Part shown: positions 1-12,100 of the stretch, piece by piece
Position numbering within the stretch: position 1 is the first letter of the stretch
Layout of the letters: every line of letters starts with the position of its first letter
Translations under genes and position numbers: made by a program
NCBI GenBank assembly: GCA_037178855.1
Contig: JASJZC010000002.1
Span: forward strand, 7,762,501 to 7,826,500
Reading direction: 5' to 3'
DNA length: 64,000 nt
DNA from: Oscheius sp. JU75
Taxonomy: Eukaryota; Nematoda; Chromadorea; Rhabditida; Rhabditidae
The notes under the pieces: generated by a model
Told to the model about the DNA's origin: nothing
Database searches by the model: none
Seen by the model: the letters and a program-made list of their open reading frames with translations, nothing else

Positions 1-2810
1 CGCTCGCCCGCTCGACTATACCACAATTGGGGAGACCCTTTTCGCGCACACCTGCGTCCTCTCTCTCCACGTTCAGAGACCTCTCTATCGATCCTCCGTT
101 CCATGCTAATTAGGGGGAGATCCTGAAATAAGGGGCCTGGTCTACCAATAAATCTCACCCAGATACTCTCTTCTATAAGCCTGCTGCGGGATACACTTTC
201 CCAGTTTTTGGACTAAGTTTCCAGGTCTCTGATGTTTTGCAAAGTTGTAGATTTTTGTCCGTTCTACAGTTTTGCAGAACATATGCTCAACGGTCAACCA
301 TTTGATCTGTTAATGAGCACGGCGCGCTAAACTTCCTGGAGCGCACGTTGTTCGGGGCTCACAGCGCAAGCCTACAGTACCACATCTCTTTATAGGCCAA
401 AAACGAAATTTACAGACTTGAGATGTTCAAAGTTGTAGATTTTGATGTTTTCTACAAAGTTGTAACCATTGAAAAATGCTACAAGTTTGTAAAACATCAC
501 TAAGATCATGTCATGTCATCTGCCAGATACCTATGTTCCAAGTGAGGGAGAGTGACAATGACTGTAACAGCGACAGTACAGTTTTTGCCTCAGATCCTGG
601 TATTTCCTGCCAGACGACCTAAAAAAATGAGTCTTCACAGGTTTCTCACGTGTTTATAAACTGGCAGCCCCTATGACAAACCGATGTTTCCAGAACTTTG
701 AATGAGTCAGCGACCTTCAGGTGTCCTAATTCTCCTAATATTAGTCTCCCTCACTGACTACTAATCCAGTGACTTTCCCAATAGCGAGACGTCTCCTGTC
801 TCTCACCCTCTTTCCGCCTTCGAAACCGGCTCTCTGCCTGGGCTACGCAATACACTTGCCGTGACCACCTCGTCCATGACTGGGGGTCACGTGCTCTGGC
901 CTTGAGCCTTCGGCTGGACCTACTAGTCAGTCATTTGACTGTCTGTTCTTCCTGTACTTCCTCTCTGTCTCTCTGTTTTGACGGAACATTGAACGCCCGC
1001 ACCTAAAGGTCAATATTTGTGTGTGGGGGGGACATGATATTACGGGGTTCCTTTCCTGTCACTGCTTCTGTCACTGGATCTGTCTCTGACTACAGTTTCT
1101 TACTGGTAATGTCTCCGTCAAGGGCTCTGTCTCTGTTCTTGTCACTCTGTACCGCCTCTGTCACTGTCTCTATTATTGTCGGTCTGTCTGTCAATAGTTC
1201 TGTCTCTGGTTCTCACCTATCCCTGTCAATTAATTACTGTCTCCCTCCATGTCAATGAAGCCTCCCTCACTATCACTGCATCTGACAAGGTCTCTCTCTC
1301 CATCATTACCTTTCTTTATTTCTGTCACGGTGCCTGTTTCTGTCATTCACTGTCACTGCCTCTATTACTCTCACTGTCCGTCAACGCTTCTATTTCTGTC
1401 AGTAACTGTTCCACTGATACTGTCTGTCAATGGTTCTATCCCAGTCTCTGTGACTGTCCGTCTTCCAGTAGTTCTCTCTCTCTCTCCCTTTTCGGCTCCA
1501 GCCCTAAAAGAGGCCCGACGCGAAAGAAAAAGCAAGTAATCCAAGGTGCTCCTCTCTTTCTTTCTGGACGAAACAGGCTCCTTCCGGTCTTTCGGACAAA
1601 CACAGCTGTCCCCCGTAACGGAACCGGAGCGAGGCATCCTTGACTAACTGCCTCTGTCCCTCAGTCGTACAGTTCCACTAACCACATTTTACACTCTTCA
1701 CCCGTGCAAAAAGCTATTTTGAAACCTTCAGCTGATCATCACATGGTTTTCTTTTGCCCTGACCGTCACTGGTGTAACAGTCCGCACAGGCTAATTGTCA
1801 TCGTGGGGCTTCTCTAGGCGGTTGACTAACGTTTCATGTTTATTTTTTCAATAGTTTAGGATCTGCGGCTCGAAATAAACAATGAGTAAGAGCTGCAAAA
1901 AGATCGCGAGGCCGGTGAGCTGGCTCTAGGCTGGCCTCTTTTTCGGGTTTTTCCGTCCCAATTTCTGAATATTGCGATAAACAATACGTCTGTCTACTGT
2001 AAAAAAAACTTTACCAAGGTTTCGATAAAAAACATTGGGCGTTTTAAAGGCTAAGACAGTCTAAAACTTTTTTTGCGGAAATAAACTCTATTTTCGTCTC
2101 TACAACCTCAATATTTTCTACAAATCTCTGGCTGAAGATGCATCAGTGTTGCTAGCCTAGACACCAAAAATCTCGTAAATCAGTGAGAAAAAAACGAAGT
2201 AAAAGTGATAGGGGGGTTGGGGGCGATCCCAGACAAACTTTAATTTTTGATTGGGTGTTCGCCGCCAAAATTTCTACCGTTGTTTTCGAAAGCGTTTTGC
2301 GCGGGAAATCCTCCAAAAAAAATCAAAGCCAGTCTTTCTCTCCAGTTGAGCTCTCTCTCCTCCCGCTTCTTGCCGAAATGCCGCGTGTCAGCAGTGCCGA
2401 TCCTCGATTTCTACACGCGTAAGCCTTTTCTCCTCATTTGTATGAAAAATTCTATGAAGAACTGCGCATAAATGATCCGCGAGAGCAGTCATTTAAAAAT
2501 CAAGACTTTGCGTATCGATTTTCGATGACATACCAGCTCTATTGACAAGCGACACGCCCCCTTAGTTGATCAGCTGTTCATTAGAGACGATTTTTCTGGA
2601 AAATTAGCCCAGGTAGTCTTGGGAAAACGAGGCCGTCCCGCTTGAACGCGCGACATCCTTGTTTTTCAACCACTTTCCGCTCTCTCTCCTTCGTGTCTCC
2701 CTCCTGCTGCTGCTATCAGCGACATTTGTTCTTTCCCTATCTATTCGCATTGTTTGAGCTGAAAAATCTTGATTTAAAAATCTTTAAAAAAGTCATTATC
2801 TACTTTTAGA
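1..2810. other. Upstream region without a recognisable gene
   Basis: No reading frame here shows a known domain or credible exon structure. The stretch holds a CTGTC-rich block (listed separately) and short hairpin-like repeats with the phrase CAAAGTTGTAGA near 238 and 430. It probably contains the dab-1 promoter and possibly a 5' leader, because an acceptor-like CTTTTAG lies immediately before the dab-1 start. A short frame at 2183-2422 resembles nothing I recognise. Confidence 0.5.
945..1480. repeat. CTGTC/TGTCA-rich block
   Basis: The segment is dominated by irregularly spaced TCTGTCACTGTCTC-like words on the + strand. This is the same pentamer family found in many introns of this window. 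Open frames across it are Ser/Leu/Val-rich and are compositional artefacts. Confidence 0.7.
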
Positions 2811-4911
2811 ATGGTACAAAAGTTGGAGAACGAGCTCGGAGACGGCGAGAAGCCGAAAAATCCGCCCAGCCCGAAGAGCAGACTGGCCGTGCTGAAGAGG
2901 AACAAGAAGCCCGCGACAGGCTCCGATCCTTTCCGTTTCCAGGGTCAGGGCGTCTTCTACAAGGTGAGATCTATCTATATTTTGCCAGCAATTCGAAATT
3001 TAGGGAAAACTCATTGGAGAGAAGGATGTACCGGCCGCGCGTGGAGACGAGATGTGCGCCGAAGCGATGCGCTCGGCCAAGGCGGCCGTCAAGGCTGCCG
3101 GAGCCCACAAGACGCGTATTCAGCTCCAGATCAACATTGAAGGCATCAAAATCCTCGACGAGAAGAGCAGCGCCATCCTGCACAACTTCCCCGTCAGTCG
3201 CATCTCCTTTGTGGCTCGCGACGCCACCGACGCTCGTGCCTTCGGCCTCGTCTTCGGCGATGCACAAAGTAGGATAGGATCATTGTGGCTCATTTTACTG
3301 GGATTTTCCAGACAAGTACCGATTCTACGGCATCAAGACGGCCCAGACGGCTGACCAGGCCGTGCTGTCCATCCGCGACATGTTCCAAGTCGTTTTCGAG
3401 ATGAAGAAGAAGCAGATTGAGCAGGTGAAACAGCAGCAGAGCTCGGATAACCCGGAGGTTCGTTCTCTTCCTCTGTTTGTACAGTCCGCTGGCGCTGTCT
3501 ATGTTTGGAACTCCTTTTTTTGCAGGAACAGACAGAAATGGGAGTCGCTGTGGCTGACCTCCTGGACCTGGAGACGGAGCTCTCGATCATCGAGCAGGGC
3601 TGCCACCAGCTCCAGCAGATCCCGACCAACACCGATGTTTTCGGAGCTACGCCGTTCGCCGATCCGTTTGCCGACAGCTTTGCCAGCACGGTAAGAATCT
3701 TACGTAGTTGTTTCTTTTTTTCTTGTCAATTACCATCTTGTTTCTTGTTAATTTCTACCTGTCACCAACCTATCGGCGTCTTTGTTGAACACTCAGCGGT
3801 TATCCTGTTTATTTCGAACCAGTGCCAGCTCTTCTTTTGCTGTCAGCCTATCCTTCACTTGACATATTATCCGAGCCATCCATCCTTCTCTTTCAATCTG
3901 TCCAACGCTTTGTGTCCTTAGGTCTGGCTAATAAGCACTTTTCGGTCAAATCAAGACCTCCCACCTGTGTTGTCAATTTGTCAAAATCCTTCTGTCAAGT
4001 CCCATATTCAACTTTTAGAACACGTGCACCAACAGTACCGTCAACAACGCTTCTCTGAACAGCACGACAAGTGCTGCCGGTTTCGGAGCCTGGAATCCTC
4101 TCCCATCTCCGCAAATCAACTTTCCTGCTCCTCAGACGGCTCCGGCTTGGCCCCAGCAGCCGCCCGTGTTCCAGCCGCAGACTGCCCCGATGATGCCGAT
4201 GACCCACAGCCAGCCGACTCTGAATACCTTCTCCGAGACAAACCCGTTTGCCGCCTTCGGAACTGCTGCCCCGACGCCGGATCCGTTCAGCGTCTCTAGG
4301 CCGGCCCCTCCTGTGCCGATGAAGACGGTCATCGACTGGGGTGTCAATGAGAATCTTGCCCCGCAGCAGATGATGCATCATGCTAATTCTTTCGCCGCTT
4401 TCGACAGGTAATTTTTGCTGATTTCTTTGTGAAAACTAGCCCGTTTTGGTCAAAGAAGATTGGTTATCGCTTCTTTGGGGGCTAGGTTTCTTGTAAACCT
4501 GTCATTTACATACCTTGAGATTTTTTCCCATACTTCTTACTGCTCAAAATAACTTGCCCAGAAGTTAATCGCTCACGGGGATCATTTACTTTAGAATTTC
4601 AGTCATAGTCCTTGCTTTAAGCCAATCGTCCACGGACGTATACTAGCTTTTACTGTTTTATCTCACCAATTTTCAGTAACCAGCAGTCAGCTCACAACTG
4701 GGAGAACACGAAACGGGTGACGTCTCTGGAGGACGCCTTTTGCAAGCTCGTGGACATGGACGATCTCGTCGGTCCCGCGGAGACAAAGAAGAATCCCTTT
4801 GAGCACATCATCAACCCGCCGAAGGCCTCGCTGAACGCCATGAGCTCGCGCCAGCCCCCGGCCGCCGTCACCGCTCCCTCTGATCCCTTCGGTGACGACT
4901 TCTTCCGCTAA
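2811..4911 (+). CDS. dab-1: Disabled-family PTB-domain endocytic adaptor (DAB-1-like)
   Basis: Six exons: 2811-2963, 3004-3268, 3312-3457, 3526-3690, 4019-4407 and 4677-4911, giving 450 residues. A PTB/PID domain spans about residues 45-190; the phrases [35 protein letters not shown] and [15 protein letters not shown] are Disabled-type rather than CED-6/GULP-type. The rest is low complexity with several DPF and NPF tripeptides (for example NPFAAF and DPFGDDFF at the C terminus), which in this family bind AP-2 and EH-domain proteins. By family knowledge it links NPxY-bearing receptors such as LDLR-type proteins to clathrin coats, and in worms it acts in secretion and endocytosis. The ATG follows an acceptor-like TTTTAG, suggesting trans-splicing. 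AATAAA lies at 4991-4996. Intron 4 is a TGTCA-rich block. Confidence 0.93.
3715..4010. repeat. TGTCA-rich block in dab-1 intron 4
   Basis: This intron carries TGTCAA or CTGTCA words every 10-30 bases on the + strand, in T-rich context. It is one of about a dozen such blocks in the window. Confidence 0.65.
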
Positions 4912-5581
4912 GAAGAGTCCAAGTTTTATTAATTTTAATACGTTCTGATCTTTTATCTTGTTCATACCTGTGTATATGCGCGAATATGTGAATAAACATT
5001 TTCGGGATACATTCGGAGTGTTGTTGGGCGATTCAGAGGAGTTTCCTAGGACTATCGACTGATTTGGATGGGCAAATGCATGATTTTGTTGCTTTCCTCG
5101 CATCCTAGGAATGGTCTAGAATTATAGTTTTCATGCTCAGAATGACCTAAGCGACGTCAGCAAATACCTGCATTGCAAACAGAATGGTCAATTCAGCTCA
5201 CTTTCCCGACTAAACAGCGGTTTAGCATCTTCTCCTTCTGACTGTTTACTCTATTTTCAGCCTACTCTAGAATTTTAGAGGCCAGATGAACAGTTGCTGA
5301 CATTGTTACTCGAAGTTAGCGACTTCACTAAACAGATTCAAGGTTGTAAATGGTTCGTAACTACTTTTTGACTCAATCAGACATGATATATTTGGCCATT
5401 AGATGCCCGAAAAACTTTTCTATGCTGCTCTTTTGGCCAGGTCAGCAGAGATACCTATATCTTGTAAGTGGAAATGTAGTCGGTTCGGCTCAACTTGTCG
5501 ACTGAAAACGGTTTCGAACGCTTTCGTTTTGGCTGTTGTATTTACTACATCTTGCCTTCTATGTATTGATATAGGAAACAA

Positions 5582-6904
5582 TCACATGCTCTTGAGAGTT
5601 TGGACGACACTGCTCATCGAAGATCTCTTGTCAATCTCGGTTTCGTTGATCCAACACTCCTGGATCAGCTTGGCCAGCTCTCGGTCAACACTGTCATCGA
5701 TCTTAGGTCTATGTCCTCCATCTTCTCTCTCTTCTTCCAGATACTTTCGGAATTTGGTCTCGTTCTTCACCAGCTTCTCGCATGCAGGATCATCTTTGTA
5801 AGGCTTCCTAGAAGAAGAGTACCGGATGTAAAGTGGCCACTCACTTTCCACCATGTAGCATCGACCAAAGAACCAGAGCAAATCCGTACGCGTCGACGGA
5901 GACAGTGTATTCTGTTATGGCATGCTCGGAGATCATCTCCGGAGCTCGGTAGTACAGCTCTTCTCCCTTGCTTCACGAATTTTCATTAGTTGTTGACCAT
6001 TTAACGTACTTTGAAGTATGTATGTTGCTCTTGTCTCCAACACGAGCGTAGCCAAAGTTCCCGAGCTTGATTGCCATTTTATCCCGCTGGACGTAAATGC
6101 TAAACTTGGTATTGAAAAGAATAACTTGAGAAGCCTACTTCCTGGCGCGGACGTCCCTGTGCATGATGCCCAGAGAATGACAGTATTCTAGTGCTGAAGC
6201 CAGTTGTAGAGCGAAGACTTTCACCAGTGAAAGCGGGATCTGATTAGAAGAAGTGTCTAAATACTTTAATGACTCAGAACGGTCAAAAGACTTACAAGCT
6301 TCGAGAATTCCGTCTAAATCCCCCTCCATAATGATGGCATTGATGCTGTCAGGCTTACCATACGGTGAGATAAAGCCAAGGATTCTCACGATGTTCTCGT
6401 GAACAAGCTGGAAATGGCAGCTCTTTCAAAGCAGTGCAATGATTCACTTCGCTTGCAAATTTGATCTCCCTCTCAGGGTTTTTCTTATCTTCCGCTCGCC
6501 GGATTTTGGTCGCAACAGCTGCATTCACACCTACACCAGAATAGTCATTGAACTGCCGAGTGATCTCATTCTTTCCACCGAGGTACTTCACCAACACGGG
6601 TCTAAACAATTCTTGAAATAATAGAAGTAGACTACTATACCCGAAGTATCCACCTAGACGCATGTTATTACAGAGTAGGTAGTAGCCCTGGCCGCTTTGT
6701 TCAACGGTCTGAAGCACCTCGAACTTTCCAAGTGCAGTCTCTGGATAGGTATCATGGTCCGGGTCTACGGTCATCTTGGCTACGTCCAATTTAGGATTGT
6801 AGGTGTACACAGTTCTGGCTTCTGAAGGCTTTGGTCATAGAGAATTAAATAAACTCACTCTTGTTGGGAACGACTTGGTCCTCGGTGGCAGGACGGACGG
6901 ACAT
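5582..6904 (-). CDS. Tyrosine-kinase-like protein, possible pseudokinase
   Basis: Read on the minus strand, exon 1 is 6904-6859 (MSVRPATEDQVVPNK) and exon 2 about 6821-6448. Exon 3, from 6407, continues with HENIVRILGF. Later pieces give HRDVRARN (catalytic loop), KLGNFGYAR (DFG region), YYRAPEMISEH (APE motif), DAYGFALVLW (subdomain IX) and a C-terminal lobe ending SSVVQTLKSM and a stop. HRDxxARN points to the tyrosine-kinase group. The catalytic Asp and Asn of the loop are present, but the DFG Asp is Asn, so metal binding is doubtful and the protein may be a pseudokinase. No SH2 or membrane segment was recognised in the N-terminal part. The splice between about 6340 and 6230 could not be placed in one frame, and one acceptor (near 5967) is atypical, so part of the gene may be decaying. 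Confidence 0.75.
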
Positions 6905-7040
6905 ATTTAGCTAAAAGTTCGAGATAGCATGCAAAGGTATAAGAGATACAAATTCAATTCCCGGTATTTGCATAGTTATTAAACCTTCAACACCAAGGGT
7001 AATAGAGTATATCACAGATTTATGGCAGTAAAGATCAAAT

Positions 7041-7143
7041 TCATGTTCTCTGAATTGCTTGGGCCACCTCGCTCATCAAAGGTCCCTTGGCCATCTCGGT
7101 TTCGTTGATCTAGCATCTCCTGAGAAGCCAAGCAGAAGTCGCG
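7041..7143 (-). pseudogene. Remnant of a duplicated kinase 3' end
   Basis: The minus strand aligns with the last exon of the adjacent kinase around its INETEIDK segment and terminal stop: here it reads INETEMAKGPLMSEVAQAIQ, then TGA. An in-frame TAG replaces the Trp codon just before INETE, and similarity fades beyond about 7143. It lies directly upstream of the intact copy, so it looks like the leftover of a tandem kinase duplication. Confidence 0.65.
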
Positions 7144-9105
7144 AGTATGCCAGTTTTCGAGTTTTCTTTTTTAAATGAAGAAAACAAATTGAAATTCTCA
7201 TCGGAACTTGACCACTGGAGGCTGTATGACATTGTCACATCCACAATGACTATAAGTAGCTACTACATATCTATAGCTTGATGTAAGAGTTGACACTTTT
7301 GAACAAGAAGAACACTCAATTTCTGTAGAGAACTTATTAAAGTAGACTTCTAAGATTTACCATAGTCGCTGGTATTCCTGAGATGGGGAGACGTTTGGAG
7401 CAGGTGAAGAAAATGTGATAGGTGCTCAGCGAATGAGAGCAGGGGAGCCTGCTTTTCTTTTTCGGGAAAAAGAAGTGTGGACAGCGGAGGGAAACGGGGA
7501 GAGGAATGGTTATCAATTGATTTTATAACCGGGTCCCATTACTCAATTTCTAACCGCTGTGAAGAAACTAATACAAATAAATGGGCGGGAATTTCTCCTG
7601 TTTTCAAAAAGAGTTCGAACCGATTTTATACTCAAATTGACAGAAACTGGATGGGATATCTCATGGGGCTGGCTAGCCGATAAAATTCTGTTCTGATAGC
7701 AGATTTCTAAAAAAAAAAAATTCATGCTACAATTTTGAGTCTAAAACTTAAACGCTCACAATGTGAAAAGCAAATTTATTTATTTCACCAGACGTCTGTG
7801 ACGTCGCTCTGGATAAAGTTAGAAGTTCCGAAGTCAAAACTGAGGGCAATCGAAAGAATTTATTAGAAACTTGACTGACGCTTTTATATGGTGACAGACC
7901 CATCTTTATACTCGCTGCTATCTCTTCGAACTCCTTCTCCCTCCTTCGAGGGGCCTCCGATTCTGTTTGCAACCGATATATCTCTCCTTCCCACGGCCGT
8001 TTTTGAGTTTGGCTAAGGGGTCCCTACGTCGATATTGTTTGGGTTGCGCTACTCTCTTTGCTGATCCCTGCTATAGTAAAAATCAGCATAATACCGTCTA
8101 TATCACCCTCATGGGGGAGCGAATTGTCATAAGGAAACAATAATCGTTGCAATGCTCCACATTTTCTAACATCTTTACGGGTTTGGAAATTCCTCTGCAA
8201 CCTCCTGTAGAACCCGGTGAGTTACTGGTTTTGGCATCCCGCGATGCATTTTTGCGGAAAGCAATCCGAGAAACCGACGTAAGAGATAAAAAGAATGAAA
8301 TAAAAACAGTGAAAACGATTTTTGGGAGAGGATGTGGCATACTGTAACGCCACTTTGCGTACCCGAATTTTCGTCTTCGCATCTTGTGCACCTTTCTCGA
8401 AGCTTTCCTTATTTTTCTCGTGACCCTATAGCAAAATACACTTGCTTTTTCGTTTGCAAACGTCAAAAACCCCAAAAACACATTGACAAACAATAAAAAT
8501 TTCGCTGTTGCGTACATTGCGTGTAAACACAAAATGCTTCCGACAGGCGGACGGACCGAAACGACAGCTTTAAGCTTATTTTAAACATATTCCAACTTTT
8601 ATTTTTGTGCCGCGTCCACCTCACTCTACTCTCCTTTTTTTCCTATATTTTTTGCTGTTTTAAAAATGTTCATTTTGTTCCGAAGCTATAAAAAGACGAT
8701 TGCTTCGAAAAACACGTTAGGTTGCTGTAGAACTGGCGTCAAAGGGCAGCACCGATTTTTCTAGTTTCTCCGTACCGATTCCTCATCTTCTGTCGCAAAA
8801 CAGTTGTTTCCCTGTCCTAGATCGTAGACGAGTAGTTGGGTTATTAACTTTTGTTCACAAAATTTTGGTTACGTAGATGCTTAGTTTTGTACTTGAAAAG
8901 TTGGAAAAAAAGACGGCTGGTCATAATCTTGAGTTATCTTATGAAATTGCCTTTAAAACATGTTCGTAGCAGTATAAAAGACCCCTAACCGTGTTTGATC
9001 AAGGTCCTCATGCTGCATTCATTTCCACTTTGTCTATTTCATGTGTCTTCCCATGCGTATACCTTGTCTTGCAGCTACGTAGCTACTGTTATAGTAATTA
9101 CACCA
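7144..9105. other. Intergenic region between the kinase and mut-7
   Basis: No convincing coding exon was found. The segment probably holds the mut-7 promoter. Near its end an acceptor-like CATTTTCAG (9104-9112) precedes the mut-7 start by 7 bases. A repeat shared with the eIF4G upstream region lies at about 8596-8740. Confidence 0.5.
8596..8740 (+). repeat. Upstream repeat, copy 1 (shared with 33316-33460)
   Basis: An approximately 145 bp segment resembles 33316-33460 in order and content: a T-rich run, then TTAAAAA, CGTCCATTTTG-like, GAAGCT, AAAGACGAT and TCGAAAAA words. Both copies lie a few hundred bases upstream of a start codon on the same strand. Confidence 0.55.
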
Positions 9106-9119
9106 TTTTCAGTGAAAAA

Positions 9120-12100
9120 ATGGAAGAAGAGCCAGTTGCAGTGACGGAGCCGCAGTCAACAGATGACCTGAAGCAGCTGGCAGGCAAGGAGAAGAAGGCG
9201 GCCAAGAAGAAACTCTACTCCCAGCAGCACCCGGAGCCGCAGGCGACGCAGCGAAAACTTCTAAAGGTGAATTTTTCTTATCAGTTTTTGTAACATATTC
9301 AGGACATTTATATCGATACGAAGGACGCTGCGGAGAAGAAGCAGCAGTTGAAGACGGCCTGCTTCGAGATCTTCGACTCGTTCGAAGGCGACCCGCTGTT
9401 GCCCTTCCTCGACCTCTATCAACGACTTCATGACGTCAGCCTGGCTAAGACGGGCTCACTGGCAGGTGAGTAGTCTCTTCTATCCTTGTCTTTCAAAAAT
9501 ATCCTCAATCCATATATTTCTGCTTAGAACTCAAAGCGGCTTATAAGACTCCTACGGTTTCAAATTTTGGTGGTACCGGTTTTCTTACAGGAAAAACCAA
9601 TCCAATAAGAAGTTTTGAAGTCAAATAGAGGTAGGTCTCCATGTCTTGCTAAACATTCATTTTCCAGGCTGCTACGTGCACCTCTTCAGCCACTGGATAC
9701 GAAGAAGCCCGAATCAGGCAACGATCAAGGCCAAATATCTTACCCTGGAAACTAAGGTTAGCCTAATTTAGCTTAAATTAATCCTCAAATCAATTTTTAG
9801 AAGAAGGCCCTCGAAATCCTGACAGCCCACCACGCCCATCACGCGCTTCTCGTCGGCGAGGTCTTCGATTTCACGGAGAAGGAGTCGCTGGACTTTGTCC
9901 AGGACCAAGTCGAAGCATTCATCGCGCGCAAAAAGTTCAAGGAGGCCATGGATCTGGCTGCAAAATTCCAACTGAAGCCGCTCTGGCCCCTCGAAGCCTT
10001 CCTTCTGCCGAGAGTCTTTCAGGACGCGCTCCCCGAGGTCCGAGAATATTGCCGTGACCAGCCGCAGCTTCAGGTTTGTCCACTTTTTGGGATGTTCAGA
10101 TCTAAAAATAGTTTTAGACAGCCCTGATAGCTTATTTGGATCAATTCGTCTTCTATGATGACGCCGTCATCGTGGCCGAGATGAGAAAGTTCTGCAAGAA
10201 ACGCGAGATTGCCAACTGCGTGGAAAAAATCACTCGTAAGTAGTTCTCTCAGCTATCTTCCTTCTTTATTTCTCCCTGAGGGGATAGAACCTCAAAACGA
10301 TACTCCCTTGGATACAGGCTGGATTCAATAAATGGTGTCAAAATATGGAATCTTTGAGCATGGGATCCGAACCCTGGATCTGTAGAAGTGCAACTTGGCA
10401 TTGCGCTACTGGTGCAGATCAGCGGTTGAAGCCCTGTGAATCAGAAATCTTAAGATCTACATGGATCTCTGAAACCAAAAACGCTCATGTACTCATCTTT
10501 CAGACAAGAGTCTCATGAAGAACATCAAGGATCTAATCATGACGTACGAGCTGGAATCCGTAGACCGCTTCAAGGCCCCCAACTACTGGTGGGCCACCCG
10601 CGAGAAGAGCATATTCTACACGGTTAAGCGACGGTAACTCTTAATTTTTGGCAAACATGCTCGAAAAATGTTCCAGATTCCAAAATGCTACTGGACAGTA
10701 CCCGGCAATCGACCACACGAGCTACGTCTCCTCGATCAAGGGCTTCATGGAAGGAACCGACGAGGGACGCAAACGCCAGCTGCTGAATACTCTTTGGAAT
10801 AGTGGGGACCAGGAACAGAGGTAGGACTTTTTAAATTGGTGCCATAATTAGGACAACCCAGGAAGGACGCGATTTCGTGGGTCATCATCTTCGGCATGTC
10901 CAGGTACAATCTTCCGGATCATGTTGCCCGCTACATGGACAATTATACTGATGAGGTGGACAAAATACGGGAGCTGGTCATGAGGTTGGTTTTTCTACTA
11001 ATGTCTGTCCTTGAACATCGTTTTTCCTTTCCTCACTTTGCTGTCAGCCATGTTCCTTGTCCAAAAGAGCCGGTCAGCTACTCATACACTGTCCCTATTA
11101 GCTGATCGTTTATAGTTCTTCTCCTTGTGTCAATTCCCTTCAGAGACCATCTATCTCTCTTTCCGAGCAAGAACCTTGAAGATCCCAATTCTGAGTTGCT
11201 TGAAAGCTCCCTTGTCTTATTTAAACCCCACAGGTTGAGTAAAAGAAGCAGCAGAGTATGAGAAGATAAATTAAATAACGCTGACTTCTCCTTCAGTTTA
11301 CAAGCCAGTATCGTTCACTTCCGTTATCTCCGTCAACTAGTCTCAAACTTATCCTGCCCCTCCATGTCATGCACGTGTTCGAGGCAAGTTTCACCACAGC
11401 TTCTGCTGGGCTGTTTCGCCAAGTTTTCTGTTTTTCAACCTGTCAGTTGATCAGGTTTCAACTTTCAGGTTGCCCTCACAATATGTCACATAACCATGTT
11501 CTTTCATGTTATCCTCTTCCTCGAACTCTTTGAGTCTCAATCACAAAAACAGCAAAGTTCTCGTCAAGTTTTGCAGTCTCTGAAGTTGACAACCATTTTC
11601 CTGTCAGGTCTAGTCACTTGACAAGTTTACATTTTGCAGTCCTGTCAACCATTATCTCTCTTTTCTCTAGAGGTTTTCCACCCAATGCGCTTCCATTAGT
11701 TCGTCGCTTCTAAATCTTCTAAAGTCGTCTCTATTTCCAAGTCGCTGGTACCCTTGCAAAAATGCGGAAAACTTGTCAATTTCCAGGAGCCAATTGACCG
11801 AGGATCTCGACAGTCTGACCTGCGATGGAATCCCCATCAGAATCATCAACAGCTGGCCGGCGCTGGACCAGATTCTTCCTGAGATTGCTGCAGCCCCCTT
11901 CCTTGGAATTGACTCCGAATGGAAGCCGCAGTATTTGGCCAAAGTCGACGAGTTAGTCATCCTATATTTTTCGAGTACATAATGCCATTTTAGGGTGGCT
12001 CTGCTCCAGCTGGCATTCTCGGACTGCGTCTACCTGATAGATTTCGTCGTCTTGGAGAAGAAGCTCGAGGCGGAGCAGTGGGCCAAATTCTTCGAGACTC

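Noticed and set aside
1019-1643. Three overlapping + strand frames of 79-155 codons and one minus frame
   Set aside because: They consist of CTGTC-rich low-complexity sequence, giving Ser/Leu/Val runs in every frame, with no splice or domain support.
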